Origin: Bombyx mori
Lineage: Eukaryota; Arthropoda; Insecta; Lepidoptera; Bombycidae
Direction: 5' to 3'
Assembly: GCF_030269925.1 (NCBI RefSeq)
Contig: NC_085129.1
Span: 18,467,501 to 18,531,500, forward strand
Length of the DNA stretch: 64,000 nucleotides
Of the stretch, positions 1 to 11,549 are shown one piece after another. The notes below the pieces were generated by a model. That model saw only the letters and a program-made list of their open reading frames with translations. It searched no databases and was not told where the DNA came from. The translations under genes and the position numbers were made by a program. Each line of letters starts with the position of its first letter. Within the stretch, counting starts at the first letter, position 1.

Positions 1-84
1 TGTTGTTATAACGCGACGTCCACTTCCCATTGCCTGCTCATACTTGTAGACGAATGGACATGCCCTTTTTTTATTTTTATTTTA

Positions 85-345
85 TTGTATGGCGTATTTT
101 TACTTAATCGCCCTGGTTTGCACTTGCCCTTACTGTTAGTTTATGATATCGAGAGATTCTGCCCACTAAGTTTTTGGCCGGATTTTCTAAGTTGTTCGCG
201 TTTCCGATCCGGTGGTAGATTCTGCGAAGCACTGCTCTTGCTAGGGCCAGTGTTAACAACACTCCCGGTTTGAGCCCGTGAGCTCACCTACACGTAAGGG
301 TGAAGCTGAAATAGCCTCTCAAGGCGATGAAAAAGAGATGAAAGG
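85..345 (+). mobile_element. Jockey-type LINE 3' fragment
   Basis: A recognisable 3' UTR from about 158: CGTTTCCGATCCGGTGGTAG, AGATTCTGCGAAGCACTGCT, then CCCGTGAGCTCACCTAC and AATAGCCTCTCAAGGC. The first 70 bases are not assigned. Confidence 0.75.
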
Positions 346-524
346 CTTAATGTTTAAGCGACATTTTAGCAAATTTACAGGAGAGCCATCTAAAGTTTAA
401 AATTTGGAAAAAATATCAGGACAAAAAAGTTCTTCAACTATTTGAATGGAGTAAACATGATTAAAGTTCAATTAAAAACACCTAATTGTTGATACTGATA
501 CCAAATAAAACGGACTTTTAATAA

Positions 525-622
525 TTTTTATTGCGTGGACGAACTCACAGCCCACCTGGTGTTAAGTGGTTACTGGAGCCCATAGGCATCAAGAACGTAA
601 ATGCGTCACCCACCCATAACAA
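525..622 (-). repeat. Bm1 SINE 3' fragment
   Basis: ACAGCCCACCTGGTGTTAAG and TGGTTACTGGAGCCCATAGG in reverse orientation. Confidence 0.8.
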
Positions 623-759
623 AGATAAATGTACTTATACCGTATATAATGTTAAGGGCAATGTCGCTTATACCTAATAGCAATTCACCTCTTGATATAC
701 TGGTGTATTCAGAGAAAGCTGATGTCCATTCTCACGATTATACCAATAACACCGTTGTT

Positions 760-1000
760 AGACGCCTGAAGCTTTAACACTAGGATCAGGCATTGGGACC
801 CTAGTAACCGTACTGGTCGAAGAGCCCGATTTAACTCATAGACACATGCCACAAAGTTCTTAGTGGATCTTTATTCCGAGTAAGGCAGATCTTAATAAAT
901 TGGACTTAGCCCCATGAGCTTGGCTGCCAGTCGTGCTGATGACAGAATAGGCTGTCGATGCTACCGGTGGATAGGTAGGTAAAAAGCTGCCGTTGTAAGA
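760..1000 (+). mobile_element. Decayed Jockey-type LINE 3' fragment
   Basis: GACGCCTGAAGCTTTAACAC followed by GGGACCCTAGTAACCGTACT matches the end of ORF2 in the intact element (40097-40150). The rest is degraded. Confidence 0.6.
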
Positions 1001-1375
1001 ATAAGCTTTGCTCTGGTGACCGAATGGCGACAACATGCCCATCTGCAAACATTTTGCAAATGGACAAGATCCTTTTCAGGTCAAAAGTTTTTTTTTGTTT
1101 TAACTTTTTTTTCGATAAGCAAATCGACGAAACATGCTATGCAATACTGAGCAATACATCAAATCTGTCAAAATATTGGGTTAAACGGGAGGTCGACGAC
1201 CGTTTTTTTTTAATTCAAGTGTCTTTTGGTGTTGTCAGATTTTGGTAGCAATACTTTGACGCATTCGGGAGAATGGATTTTTTCGCGTGCAAAGTTGCGC
1301 GCTGATATAAAGCATAACCTATTAGATTGTAAAGCTAATCAAGATAAACATTTCAGTGTTTTGTACATCGTGTAT

Positions 1376-1616
1376 AGTTTTTTTATTTATTGCTTAGATG
1401 GGTGGAGGAGCTCACAGCCCACCTGTGGTTACTGGAGCCCATAGACATCTACAACGTAAATGCGCCACCCGCCTTGAGATATAAGTTCTAAGATCTCAGG
1501 ATAGTTACGGCTGCCCCGCACCCTTCAGACCGAAACGCATTACTGCTTCACGGCATAAATAAGCAGGGCGGTGGTATCTACCCGCGCGGACTTACAAGAG
1601 GTTCTACCACCAGTAA
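1376..1616 (-). repeat. Bm1 SINE, 3' half
   Basis: From the ATTGCTTAGATGGGTGGA tail to CCACCAGTAA. The tRNA head is missing, and GGTGTTAAG is partly deleted. Confidence 0.88.
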
Positions 1617-1851
1617 ATTTTTTTGCCTATTTCTGCCGTTTTTAAGAAAAGAAAAGTTTATAGATCTTATAGCTAATATGCCGAATTACGACCGTCAATA
1701 CACATACAGACAAAATATTGCTGCTGGTTTGTGTTATATTACTTACTCTACTTTAGCTACCAGCTTTATAATTTTATTACTTATCTTCAACGTGCAGACA
1801 CAACGGATTCTACTGTTTAATAATGTGTTATAAACTTATTTTAAAAAAAAG

Positions 1852-1912
1852 GATGCTCAACGGCCGACCTGATATTAAGTGGTTACCGGAGCAGATGGAC
1901 ATCACCACGTGA
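1852..1912 (-). repeat. Bm1-like short fragment
   Basis: CGACCTGATATTAAGTGGTT and ACCGGAGC only. Confidence 0.5.
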
Positions 1913-1929
1913 CTGCGCACATGTCTTTT

Positions 1930-2265
1930 TTCTACCTATGCTGATAGCCTTGAGAGGCTATTTCAGCTGCGTCTTGAGGTGTAGGTGAGCTCGCGGGGCT
2001 CAAGCCGTGAGTGTTGCAAACACTGGCCCTAGCAAGAGCAGTGCTTCGCAGAATCTACCATCGGATCGGAAACCCGACCCACTGAGAAGATCCGGCGAGA
2101 AGCTCAGTGGGCTGGGTCTGAGGGTTAATTTACTCGTCGAGCCCTTCGTCGCAAGCGATGGGTTCGACGAGAACGAAGACCGGTGCTTGAGGTACCTAAA
2201 AGCAGCGTTAGTGGACCGGGAACTCAGGAAACTCGGAAACTCAGTGGGCTGGCACATGCCTTAAA
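1930..2265 (-). mobile_element. Jockey-type LINE 3' fragment
   Basis: Reverse-strand 3' UTR: GTAGGTGAGCTCGCGGGGCT to GTGGACCGGGAACTC. Contains the diagnostic GAGAAGATCCGGCGAGAAGC block. Confidence 0.8.
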
Positions 2266-2699
2266 ATATTTTACCGTTCTCAATTTTAATATTTACTTGG
2301 TACTCTTAATACTATATATACACATAAGTACCACAAAGAAATAGTGGGCTTCGACAAAATCGCTACGAACTTTGAGAGGATAAATCCTAACGTTCACGCA
2401 AAATTTAAAACAAGGCAACACCGACTGAAGCGTCAATATTTATGTGACACTTGAGATAGAAAAAAATGTTTGGAGTATCCTCAATTCTGTATAGTCTTGA
2501 CATAGCTTGATGTCTCTATTTGGGCGGTCGGTTAAGTGGGATGTTCTCGGTACGACTCGGTCTTTGTCGATCTGCCATGAGACGCGACGCCAGTGTTTAA
2601 ATTTCAAATCTTGGTACTTTAAACTGTATTCACATGTGCATATTGTTTTTCTTTATCTACCTATTATAGTAACCTCGAGGGGTTATACCAGATTCACCG

Positions 2700-2884
2700 A
2701 GCGAGCCCATCTGGTGTTAAGTGGTTACTGGAGCCCATAGACATCTACAACGTAAATGCTGCAACCCACCTTGAGATATGAGTTCTATGGTCTCAGTATA
2801 GTTGCAACGGCTGCCCCACCCTTTAAACTGAAACGCGTTACTGCTTCACGGCAGAAATAGGCAGGGTGGTGGTACCTACCCGCC
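2700..2884 (-). repeat. Bm1 SINE fragment
   Basis: CATCTGGTGTTAAGTGGTTA to GGTACCTACCCG. Both ends are truncated, and it is fused to a LINE tail at the right. Confidence 0.85.
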
Positions 2885-3032
2885 CACGGAGAGCTCACGG
2901 GGCTCTAATCTGACGACGTTGCTAAAACTAGCACTAGCAAGTGCAGTGCTTTGCAGAATCTACCATCGGATCAGAAACGCGACCCACTGAGAAGATCCGA
3001 CGAAAAACTCAGTGGGCTGTGTCTAAACTACA
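2885..3032 (-). mobile_element. Jockey-type LINE 3' fragment
   Basis: GAGAGCTCACGGGGCTCTAA to CTCAGTGGGCTGTGTC, joined directly to a truncated Bm1 at 2884; the junction lacks both elements' ends. Confidence 0.75.
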
Positions 3033-3656
3033 CTACTTATATTTATACACTATTGATTTAGAAGGATGGGTTTATGCAGAATGGAATACATTAGGTTAAT
3101 GAATTCGAAAACATTGTCGGCGCAGATCTACGAACGTCACCAAAACCGCGACCTCATGACCTTTTCTTTTTTTTTCTTTTTTTTTAAACGATACAACCTG
3201 GAAATTCTTTTCGCCTCGCTGCTTGACTCAAGAGGGATAGGGACGGGAACGACAAGCTTTTATCGATATAACGATGTCGATGTTTCGAATGCCAACGTAA
3301 TATTTCTGTTCGAGGAAAATTATACAAGTACCTACTCCAAGGAAATTCAATGCGATCAACATCTAAATCTTTACCCAGAAACCTAGGTAACGAAATGGAT
3401 ATGTTCAGATGTAAGTTCTTTGAATTTGACGTTCGACAGAGAGCAACGCGGTGTGGCGAAAAATGACTTCATTATCCTTAACAGTTTCTTTGCGGGAAAA
3501 GAACTGTCTACATGAAAATTTTCGCTATTCGATTTTGTTCAACAATCAAATTAGAACACATAAATCGAGGCATCGAAGGTCAAATATTTGAGATTAAGGA
3601 TATTCTTTGCTTTTCGTGTTAGACAGAGAACGGGCTATGGCAAAATATGATGGGTT

Positions 3657-4118
3657 TTTTTTATTTATTTTTTATTGCTTAGATGTGTGGACGAGCTCAC
3701 AGCTTAAACCAGGTTTAAGTGGTTACTGGAGCCCATAGACATCTACAGCGTAAATGCGCCACACACCTTGAGATTTAAGTTCTAAGATCTCAGTATAGTT
3801 ACAACGGCTGCCCCACCCTTCAAACCGAAACGCATTATTGCTTCACGGCAGAAATAGGCGGGGCGGTGGTACCTACCCGTGTGGACTCACAAGAGGTCCT
3901 ACCACCAGTAATTACGCAAATTATAATTTTGCGGGTTTTGATTTTTATTACACGATGTTATTCCTTCCTTCACCGTGGAAGTCAATCGTGAACATTTTGT
4001 TAAGTACGTATTTCATTGGAAAAATTGGTACCCGCCTGCGGGATTCGAACACCGGTGCATCGCTAGATACGAATGCACCGGACGTCTTATCCTTTAGGCC
4101 ACGACGACGACGATGTCA
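3657..4118 (-). repeat. Bm1 SINE, full length
   Basis: From the T-run and TTGCTTAGATGTGTGG to the tRNA-like head with B box GGGATTCGAACACC and an end TTAGGCCACGACGACG. About 450 bases, the usual length for Bm1. Confidence 0.9.
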
Positions 4119-4519
4119 AGACTATTGACAATTGCTTTGGGGGAAATTAATGAAAGTAATTAAAGACATCCACTCTTAATGCCCAGCAAAGGTTTAGTGT
4201 TTATATTTGAATTAACATTTTTCTATTCTATATGTGTATGCGATCTTGTTCTCATTATGGCTTACAAATGTCACTATAAAACATTTTCTTTTTAATTCCT
4301 ATCAACAGTATACTTATTTTAATATACAAGATCAAACCAGCTGTTTCTTTAATGACATACTCAATTCAATTGTTTTTCGAATAAAATATCAAACGATTAT
4401 CGATCATGCGATTAATTCGTGAAAAGGACAAACTTGTGTACCTCTCAGCTGTGACATTTCTAAATAACAGGTATAAAATTGGCATTTTTTTTAATTGAAG
4501 GACGATCACTCGTCTTTGG

Positions 4520-4648
4520 GCTTAGTCCTAAAATTCGTATAGAGTTGGAACAGCTTCCTTTCGTTTGCCGCTAGGGGCGCTGTTCCAACTCCATACAAAT
4601 TTGAGTTAACTTTTACGCGATTGAGAAGTTAAAAAATTCGCACTAAAC
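4520..4648. mobile_element. Foldback MITE (GCTAGGGGCGCTGTT family), diverged copy
   Basis: GAGTTGGAACAGC and GCTGTTCCAACTC fold back around TTTGCCGCTAGGGGC. The right arm GAGTTAACTTTTACGCG and the GCACTAA end match the other copies. Confidence 0.75.
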
Positions 4649-5007
4649 ACATTGGTATCAAAAAGGTGTCTTCCATGCGACAGGCCAAAGTCGCAATAGT
4701 ATTGAAATGTCTTACTCTGAAAACCTGAAAAAACTGCGCGGAAGGCATCTATCAATAGTCAAGGCACGAGTCTCACGTAAAAAAAACTGGAATCGAATTG
4801 TATTTTTAAAGTTCATCGACAATCGATAGTCACATCACTAGTACACCTGTACAGCGTCGAGGGCCCTACAGTTCCGCTGTGACCTCTTTACCTCCTGTCC
4901 GCATTATATTATGCGGTATTAAGCTGCAAAACTGCATTTGTCGATGCGATTTTTAAGCGACTTCAAAAAAGGAGGAGGTTCTCAATTCGACTGTTTTTTT
5001 TTTTAAT

Positions 5008-5463
5008 CTAGTGGTTCCCCCGCAGTAGTCGAAATTCGACTATAATTAATTGAAATTATAAGTTTGTACACTGTTGTGATTCTATTGTCAAAGACTATTA
5101 TACTTCTATAATCAAAGATTTCGCCAAGACTACACTTTAGACAAATATTAGTAAAGACAAACAACATCAAATCTATTCTCAATTTGACCACAGACTATAA
5201 TTATACAACATTTATACAATAAGAAAAGTTTGACATTAAACAAATAGTATGCATGCGTGTGTGTGTGTCAAATACATGCAAGTGTGTGTAATGTCTTTTA
5301 TTTATTGATTTAATGTATTTTTTATGCATAATTAAAAAATAATTTAACATTCTGCACTCCTTCTCTATATTCTCTATAAGCGTGGGAAATTTCATACTCC
5401 TCCGTCCGCTCAATTTTCGTAAAAAGGGGTACAAAGTTTTTGCTTTACGTATTAATATATAGA
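5008..5463 (-). mobile_element. Non-autonomous Helitron, copy 1
   Basis: On the minus strand it starts TCTATATATTAATACG after an A and ends GGAACCACTAG. The palindrome GTCGAATTTCGAC lies just before the end, the typical Helitron terminal hairpin. There is no coding capacity. Confidence 0.8.
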
Positions 5464-6217
5464 TTCTTCTTTTACTTAGTTGGTTTCTTCATTGCTACAG
5501 CTTCGCGGAACTGGTCTCAATGATGTTCCGGTTTGGGGAATGCGATTATGAAACACAATTCTCACGTCTCTGCGGTCACAGCTTCAATCCACGGTAGGTT
5601 AATAAGCCAGGTTATTTTTCGAGCAGGGGGCGGGGCCCCATAAGCGATCCCGAGTCTGGTAAGCACGTAGTACGCGCAGGACTCTGCGGCCGAAGATGTT
5701 AGTCGAAACGCTGTCTAGTGCCTACCCTTGCAAAGGCAAATCAGACAAACACATTTATATCATACGGGAAAGTAGGGCAATGCGTTTCCAACGAATAAAA
5801 TACCCCGTTAAAACATAATAGGTACGTGCCATAAACATTTTATAACTCGATTGAGTCCCTCGCACGCTTGTGTGCTATCAACACAGATACTTTGAAAAGG
5901 ATAATAAAGCTTCAATATTGAGGTCGTTATTCGAGTAATATGCCTCATTCGAGCCGTGCATATTGCTATTCTCTGGTCGGTACAACGCGTCAGTTAAGTT
6001 CGGTTTTGACAGTATCAAGTTATTTCGCACCGCAATTCTCCTGCAACTGTTCTGGAAGATCATTGATGAAATCAAATAGCCTTTATTGAATAGTTCAGAT
6101 AAGAATTTACGAGAGAGATCAGAGATAGCCCTCAGCGAAGAGCAGATGTTCGTGTGGCCAAAAAAACAATTTAACAACCACATTTTTTTTTTATAATTTT
6201 ATGTTAATGATAAAAAA

Positions 6218-6468
6218 AAATTGCTTTGATGGGTGGACGGGCTCACAGCCAACCTGGTGTTAAGTGGTTACTGGAGCCCATAGACATCTACAACGTAAAT
6301 GCGCCACCCATCTTGAGATATAAGTTCTAAGGTCTCAAGTTACAATGTCAATAGTTAACAACGGCTGCCCCGCCCTTCAAACCGAAACGCATTACTGCTT
6401 CACGGCAGAAGTAGGTAGGGTGGTGGTACCTACCCGTGCGGACTCACAAGAGGTCCTACAACCAGTAA
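6218..6468 (-). repeat. Bm1 SINE, 3' half
   Basis: TTGCTTTGATGGGTGGACGG to CCAGTAATA, headless. Confidence 0.88.
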
Positions 6469-6514
6469 TAATACTATACTATAGCTAATACTATTACGTG
6501 GTTGATACTTCAGT

Positions 6515-6662
6515 AGAAATCAAATCAAATAAAAAAAAAAATTCAACATAAATGAAAGTACATACTTGTTGAACGTCAAAAGAACTACCGCCAATTTACA
6601 AGAACTAGCCTCCGTCCTGAGAAGAATTGGCAAGAAACTCAGCGGGCATGTCTTTTTTAATA
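6515..6662 (-). mobile_element. Tail of the same LINE family as 34623-35025
   Basis: The reverse complement of the 3' UTR: CAACATAAATGAAAGTACAT and GAATTGGCAAGAAACTCAGC, starting with AAATCAAATCAAAT. Confidence 0.78.
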
Positions 6663-6682
6663 TATATATATAAAAAATCTCC

Positions 6683-6862
6683 TACCTTTGTTGGTAGCCT
6701 TGAGGGGTTGTGCCAGCTTCACCGAGCGAGTAGGTGAGCTCACGAGGCTCTAACCTGACGAATTTGCTAACACTAGCAAGAGCAGTGCTTCGCAGCATCT
6801 ACCACCGTATCGGAAACGCAACCCATTTAGGAGATTCGGCGAGAAATTCAGTAGGCTTAGGA
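6683..6862 (-). mobile_element. Jockey-type LINE 3' fragment
   Basis: Contains TGAGCTCACGAGGCTCTAAC and AGCAGTGCTTCGCAGCATCT on the reverse side of the family; diverged. Confidence 0.72.
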
Positions 6863-7016
6863 ATACATGGGAGTGGATGAACCACTCACAATCAGTCGAG
6901 ACGATCTCTAGGGTTGACAGTTAAGCTGATAAATCGAAAGTGACTTGTTGCGAACAGCGCCCATGTTTGCAGCAGAAGTTCCGCGCCGCCCTATTCCCTG
7001 CGACCAGCGAGCTCAG

Positions 7017-7175
7017 TGCGAGTTTCTTAACGTTCTCGATAGCGTACAAGTTAACTCAAATTTGTGTGGAGTTGGAACGTTTGTCTACGTTTGCCGCTAG
7101 GGGCGCTGTTCCAGTTGCATACAAATTTGAGTTAACTTTAACGCTATCGAGAACGTTAAAAAACTCGCACTAATC
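7017..7175. mobile_element. Foldback MITE (GCTAGGGGCGCTGTT family)
   Basis: Nearly perfect inverted arms: TAACGTTCTCGATAGCGT at the left and ACGCTATCGAGAACGTTA at the right, with a TTTGCCGCTAGGGGCGCTGT centre. Confidence 0.88.
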
Positions 7176-7527
7176 ACACAGACCGTAAATAATTCAAGCG
7201 GCTCGCCGTAGTCAAATTACTCGGCACTCTGAGCTAACTTTAAACGTGTTTCCGAAACTATTCTTCTACAAATTCGAGTCGGCGTATGTAGTTGAACATT
7301 CTTGATGTCTCCTTTATAAACAGAGCACAAAGGTCGGTCAGAGTGAAACGCTGAGCCCTCCGGCTAGTGTTTCAAAAGTGTTACTGTAAAGAGGCACAAT
7401 GACATGATGAGTACTGTTGACGTTTCTGCTTAAGCGACACCGGCTCAGTTTACGAGATGTAGCGTTTTGAAAATAAAAACGAAACTAGAATATTGTGCAG
7501 AGAAAGAACGCAAGCAAGTGCTATTGT

Positions 7528-7690
7528 TGCCGGATCTTCTCGGTGGGCCGCGTTCGCGATCCGGTGGTAAATTCTACGAAGCACTGCTCTCTAGAGATAG
7601 CAAATTCTCTCAGGTTGAACCCACCTACCCATCCGGGCGTAGCTAGATAAGTTCCCTAGGCTACCAGCCAATAGGTAGGAAAATAAGCAA
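7528..7690 (+). mobile_element. Jockey-type LINE 3' fragment
   Basis: GCCGGATCTTCTCGGTGGGC through GCGAAGCACTGCTC-like sequence to AGGCTACCAGCCAATAGGTA and a short A run. Confidence 0.72.
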
Positions 7691-7909
7691 GCATGACGTT
7701 TAGGCGATTATTGAAGTGCATTCGTAAACTACGACAAAGTTAACGGACAGTACCAGAAATGCGATGGAGCACAAAACCTATACATATATAGCCCAAGAGC
7801 TAGGATACATTTAAAATTGGGCCATCTATTGTTTTGGCTGGCTCCTGTTCATCATCTAACGCTAACTATCGTACAACGGAAGATATTTTAAACAAGATTC
7901 CAATTGTCG

Positions 7910-8128
7910 CTTTTTTATAGCTTAGGTGTGTGGACAAACTCACGGCCCACTTGGCGTTAAGTGGTTACCGGAGCCCATAGACATTTACAACTGCCGCCAT
8001 TTACCTCGAGACAAGAGTTGTAAGGTCTCAGTTTTAACAGTACAACGGCTGCCCTGCCCTTCAAACCAAAAAGCACTACTGCTTCACGGCAGAAATAGGA
8101 AGGTTGTGGTACCTACCCGTGCGGAAAT
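7910..8128 (-). repeat. Bm1 SINE, 3' half
   Basis: CTTAGGTGTGTGGACAAACT to CTACCCGTGCGGA. Confidence 0.85.
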
Positions 8129-8399
8129 CACCCGCCGACTTGAAGATCATTGCTTGTAGTCTGTAGAAGCTTGTAACTTGTACCACGCACGATACAGACC
8201 TACATCAAGCCGTTGCGTCAACAGTACGTCATTTACAGAACATGTAAATACGTTTAAAGGTTTAAAATCATAATACGAGCAAATTAATGTTGTATTCAAA
8301 CGAAAATGCTTAATTTCCAAGTAACGTAATACATTCATACTAGCTGGCCCGGTAAACGTTATTTTGCCAAATAAATTATTTCTAGGAAATATAAATAAC

Positions 8400-8580
8400 A
8401 TAGATACCGAGGGCAGCACCATCTGCCGGGCTGATTTGTAAATCTAAACCATTCTCGAATCCACCTGAAGGTACACAGAAAATTTCATTAAAATCGGTCC
8501 ATCCGTTTATAGACCCGTAGAGTTCAGTGACAAACTCACGCACAGAAGAAATATATACTTATACATACATAGATAAATTT
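8400..8580 (+). repeat. Dispersed repeat with ATTAAAATCGGT motif
   Basis: GCACCATCTGCCGGGCTGAT, TTTCATTAAAATCGGTCCAT and AGAGTTCAGTGACAAACTCA match the segment at 63310-63448. A pattern common in insect genomes; class uncertain. Confidence 0.6.
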
Positions 8581-8725
8581 TTTTTAAATGTCGGAAATAA
8601 TAAAACGAAAGAGTATAAACGAAACATAATATAAAGATTCATATTGTTTTTAAAATAGTAACTTAAAAGCAAAGTACACAGCCTAATACTACTACTAATC
8701 AATAAAGATTGAAGTCATAAGATTT

Positions 8726-8966
8726 TACTGGTTATAAGACTTCTTGTGAGTCCGCGCGGGTAGGTACCATCACCCTGCCTATTTCTGCCGTGAAGCAGTA
8801 ATGCGTTTCAGTTTGAAGGGCAGGGCAGTCGTTTTAACTATAGTGAGACCTTAGAACTCAAGGTGGGTGGCGAAATTTATGTTGTAGATGTCTATGGGCT
8901 CCGGTAACCATTGAACATCGGGTGAGCCGTGAGCTCGTCCAGCCATCTAAGCAATTAAAAAAAGGC
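8726..8966 (+). repeat. Bm1 SINE, 3' half
   Basis: TTACTGGTTATAAGACTTCT to CATCTAAGCAATTAAAAAAA. Confidence 0.88.
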
Positions 8967-9129
8967 ATTACAAATAAGACACTAATGACATGTATAGAAG
9001 TTTTATCGGCACATAATATCTATACGTGCCTCAAAGGTGTGTTTATTTAGACTTTTGCAAGAACGAGTCGTACTTTTCGAAAGCTCGCTAGAAAAGTCTG
9101 CCGGACAGTATGCATCCCGGCTAAGTCTG

Positions 9130-9622
9130 TTTTTTTTTTTGTTTTTAATGCTTAGATGGGTGGACAGGTCTATCGAGAAACTTGTTGTTCAGGGTAGGGT
9201 TAATGGTAAGAGATCTCGTGGACGAATCTCCATGCGTTGGACTGATCAGGTGAAAGACCTTACTGAAACCCCACTTAACGAGTGTGTGCGCCGGGCCTCG
9301 GTTCGCAAACTGTGGAAAACATCTGTTAAGGCTTTAATGAGCAAGAATTCCACATGACCACGACTGCTCTGCCAAGAGCAACCGATTATGATGATGGGTG
9401 GACAAGCTCACAGCCCACTTGTTGTTAAGTGGTTACTGGAGCCCATAGACGTCTACGACGTAAATGCGCCAACAACCTTGAGATATAAGTTCTAAGGTCT
9501 CAAGTATAGTTACAGCGGCTGCCCCGTCTTTCAAACCGAAACGCATTACTGCTTCACGGCAGAAATAGGCAGGGCGGTGGTACCTACCCGCCCGGACTCA
9601 CGAGAGGTATTACCACCAGTAA
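9130..9622 (-). repeat. Bm1 SINE split by an RTE tail
   Basis: The T-run and TGCTTAGATGGGTGGACA lie at the left; the rest resumes at 9394 and runs to CCACCAGTAA. Confidence 0.87.
9175..9393 (+). mobile_element. RTE-type LINE 3' fragment nested in Bm1
   Basis: Codes for KLVVQGRVNGKRSRGRISMR then WTDQVKDLTETPLNECVRRA, the usual end of RTE-type ORFs, and finishes in ATTATGATGAT. GATGGGTGGACA at both sides (9165 and 9393) is the duplicated Bm1 target. Confidence 0.85.
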
Positions 9623-9624
9623 AC

Positions 9625-10147
9625 CACCACTACCGGTTGTTTGTTTACAAGTGTAAATTCTTAATCTTTTCTATGTATATCGCAGTGTATGTAGTGAATA
9701 CTAAAACACAGTTCGTTTTCCAGGGGGAACGTATAGACAGTTAGTGGTGTAATTGTTTAGAGAAAGACCGAGCTAAATTACAGTAATCACAGGGCTCCAT
9801 TGTACGAGACTGGACGAGAATGGAAATTAAATCTAAAATAGATGGAAATAGGTTGTTTAAGTACTTATACCGAAAGAAAACCATCCGAAAGATAATGTAC
9901 GTTAAGTTACGAAATTATTTTTTTTAATAATCATTGTCATTTTTTCAACAGTTCAATGCAAATATATTTAGGCGAATTAACTCAGACATTAGAAAATAAA
10001 AAGTCTATTAATGAAATGTAAAAAAAAAATGCCTGTCGTGGTTAACGACTTTTAGTAATATTAAGACGTTGTTTTGACTATTATTTTAAATGATGAAATG
10101 TTGTTTTGATAAATATCACAAAATGTAGGGTAGACTCCGTAACGCCA
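9625..10147. other. Unassigned AT-rich sequence
   Basis: I see no gene, repeat family or structure in this stretch. Confidence 0.4.
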
Positions 10148-10310
10148 CAGTATAAAATGGCGGTATGTGGACAGAGTCGTGGCATTCCGTGTCAGACAGT
10201 CAGTCAGTCGGTCTGTCGGTATGTGGAACGAAACTGTCGGTTTACCCTGTCATTGTGAAAGTTGTGTGTGTTGAGTTTCAATAATTATTATTCAAAAGGT
10301 TTTATTGACT
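10148..10310 (+). promoter_or_regulatory. Possible promoter or LTR-like block
   Basis: TATAAAA at 10151 is followed 33 bases later by GCATTCC, an initiator-like site, then a CAGTCAGTCAGTCGGTCTGT run and CAAAAG|GTTTTATTG, which could be a donor. It may be a gene's first exon or part of an LTR. Nothing downstream confirms either. Confidence 0.3.
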
Positions 10311-10611
10311 TTTTATAAACTGAGTTCAACCAAATACGAGTGATGACGGAAACTACCGCTTAGCCATCCCTGGCGCGCGCCGACATGCCTATATATTATA
10401 AGAAGTATCATTACGTCATTAACTTTCAATCATTTCAAACATAAATGACTTATTCGTTAATAATCATTTCGATGACATATCACATGACTACTCATATGTA
10501 TTAATGACAAATATTTATAACCTGTTAACCTATTTGATAAGGCCGCTTCTGATTATTACATTTCACACGTAACGCTTTGCTGATAAGACGTGGTGCTTTT
10601 TTTTCCTTAGC

Positions 10612-10710
10612 CATTAAGTACGTATTTCATTAGAAAAATTGGTACTTGCTAGCAGGATTCGAACACCGAAGCATTGCAAGATACGTATGCACCGGACATC
10701 TTTTATGATT
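10612..10710 (-). repeat. Bm1 tRNA-like head, left half
   Basis: AAGTACGTATTTCATTAGAA to GCACCGGACATC. The head continues at 11440 after the inserted LINE. Confidence 0.8.
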
Positions 10711-10714
10711 GAGG

Positions 10715-11437
10715 GATTACTGGTGGCCCGGAGGCCTTTCCAGTTTCACCAGGACAGGTGGGCGAGCAAAGGCTCAGCCAGGAGGGGTGGGATTTGCTAA
10801 CAGCTACCCGAGCGCCTCCGAAGGAGACCTAACAGCTCAAGAGCAGCTGCTTCGCGAATGAATCTACTACCGGATCGGAATCGCGATCCGCTGAGAAGAT
10901 CCGGCGAGAGCCTCAGTGGGCTGTGTCTATGGGTTAGTTCGCTCATCGAACTCTTCATCGTAATCGAAGAGATCGAAGAGATCGAAGAGGACAGAAGGAT
11001 AGTTTATCCGGCGAGAAACTCAGCTAGCTGATTCATGGGTTAGGTTGCACGGCGAACTCTTTGTCGAGTTCGACGAGTACGGTTACCGGGGTCCCTAAGC
11101 CTGCTCCTAGTGTTAGAGCTGAAGGCGTCTAATGCAAAGGTTAATGGATCTGATGGATCCGGAAGGACGTGTCTAGGGCGTTGACGGTGACTGGCTCCTG
11201 CGTGATCAGGATTCGGGGAGTAGTCAGCGGCGGCAACACGAACCACGGAGCTCCAACGGCTAACCTGCAAAAGCGGGATTGTAGAGATTGGAGGGCCGCG
11301 TGAGCGAACACCACACTCGCGTAAGTCATGACGGGCCTTATGCAAATTTTGTAAAGTGTCACCTTGTTCCGAAGGGACATTTTACTCCGCTTACAGATCA
11401 TGGGGTAGAGTCTACCGAGAATAAACGCGGCACGGTC
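10715..11437 (-). mobile_element. Rearranged, 5'-truncated Jockey-type LINE copy
   Basis: Reverse complement of the ORF2 C terminus and 3' UTR of the intact element (compare 39660-40400); the frame for AAFILGRLYPMICKRSKMSL is readable but broken. It splits a Bm1 head whose halves lie at about 10612-10710 and 11440-11475. An extra GAAGAGATCGAAGAG stretch at 10958-11005 is not in the intact copy but recurs in the neighbouring fragment at 11550-11808. Confidence 0.85.
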
Positions 11438-11476
11438 AACCGGACGTCTCATCCTTTAGGCCGCGACGACTTCATC
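11438..11476 (-). repeat. Bm1 tRNA-like head, right half
   Basis: ACCGGACGTCTCATCCTTTA and GGCCGCGACGACTTC. Confidence 0.75.
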
Positions 11477-11549
11477 CTACCACTACAGCGGTTCGCTTTA
11501 GATGACTCGCCTTAGAACCGCACAAATAGCTAATTGCACTTTTTCCCTA

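Noticed and set aside
2000..2264. Open frames of 85 codons on both strands
   Set aside because: They fall in the GC-rich LINE 3' UTR and recur in other truncated copies; no start context or domain.
3066..3386. A 106-codon + strand frame
   Set aside because: It has a long Phe run from a T-tract and no coding features.
3838..4128. A 96-codon frame, and similar frames at 33849 and 34904
   Set aside because: They are translations through Bm1 SINE heads ([20 protein letters not shown]) and are not genes.
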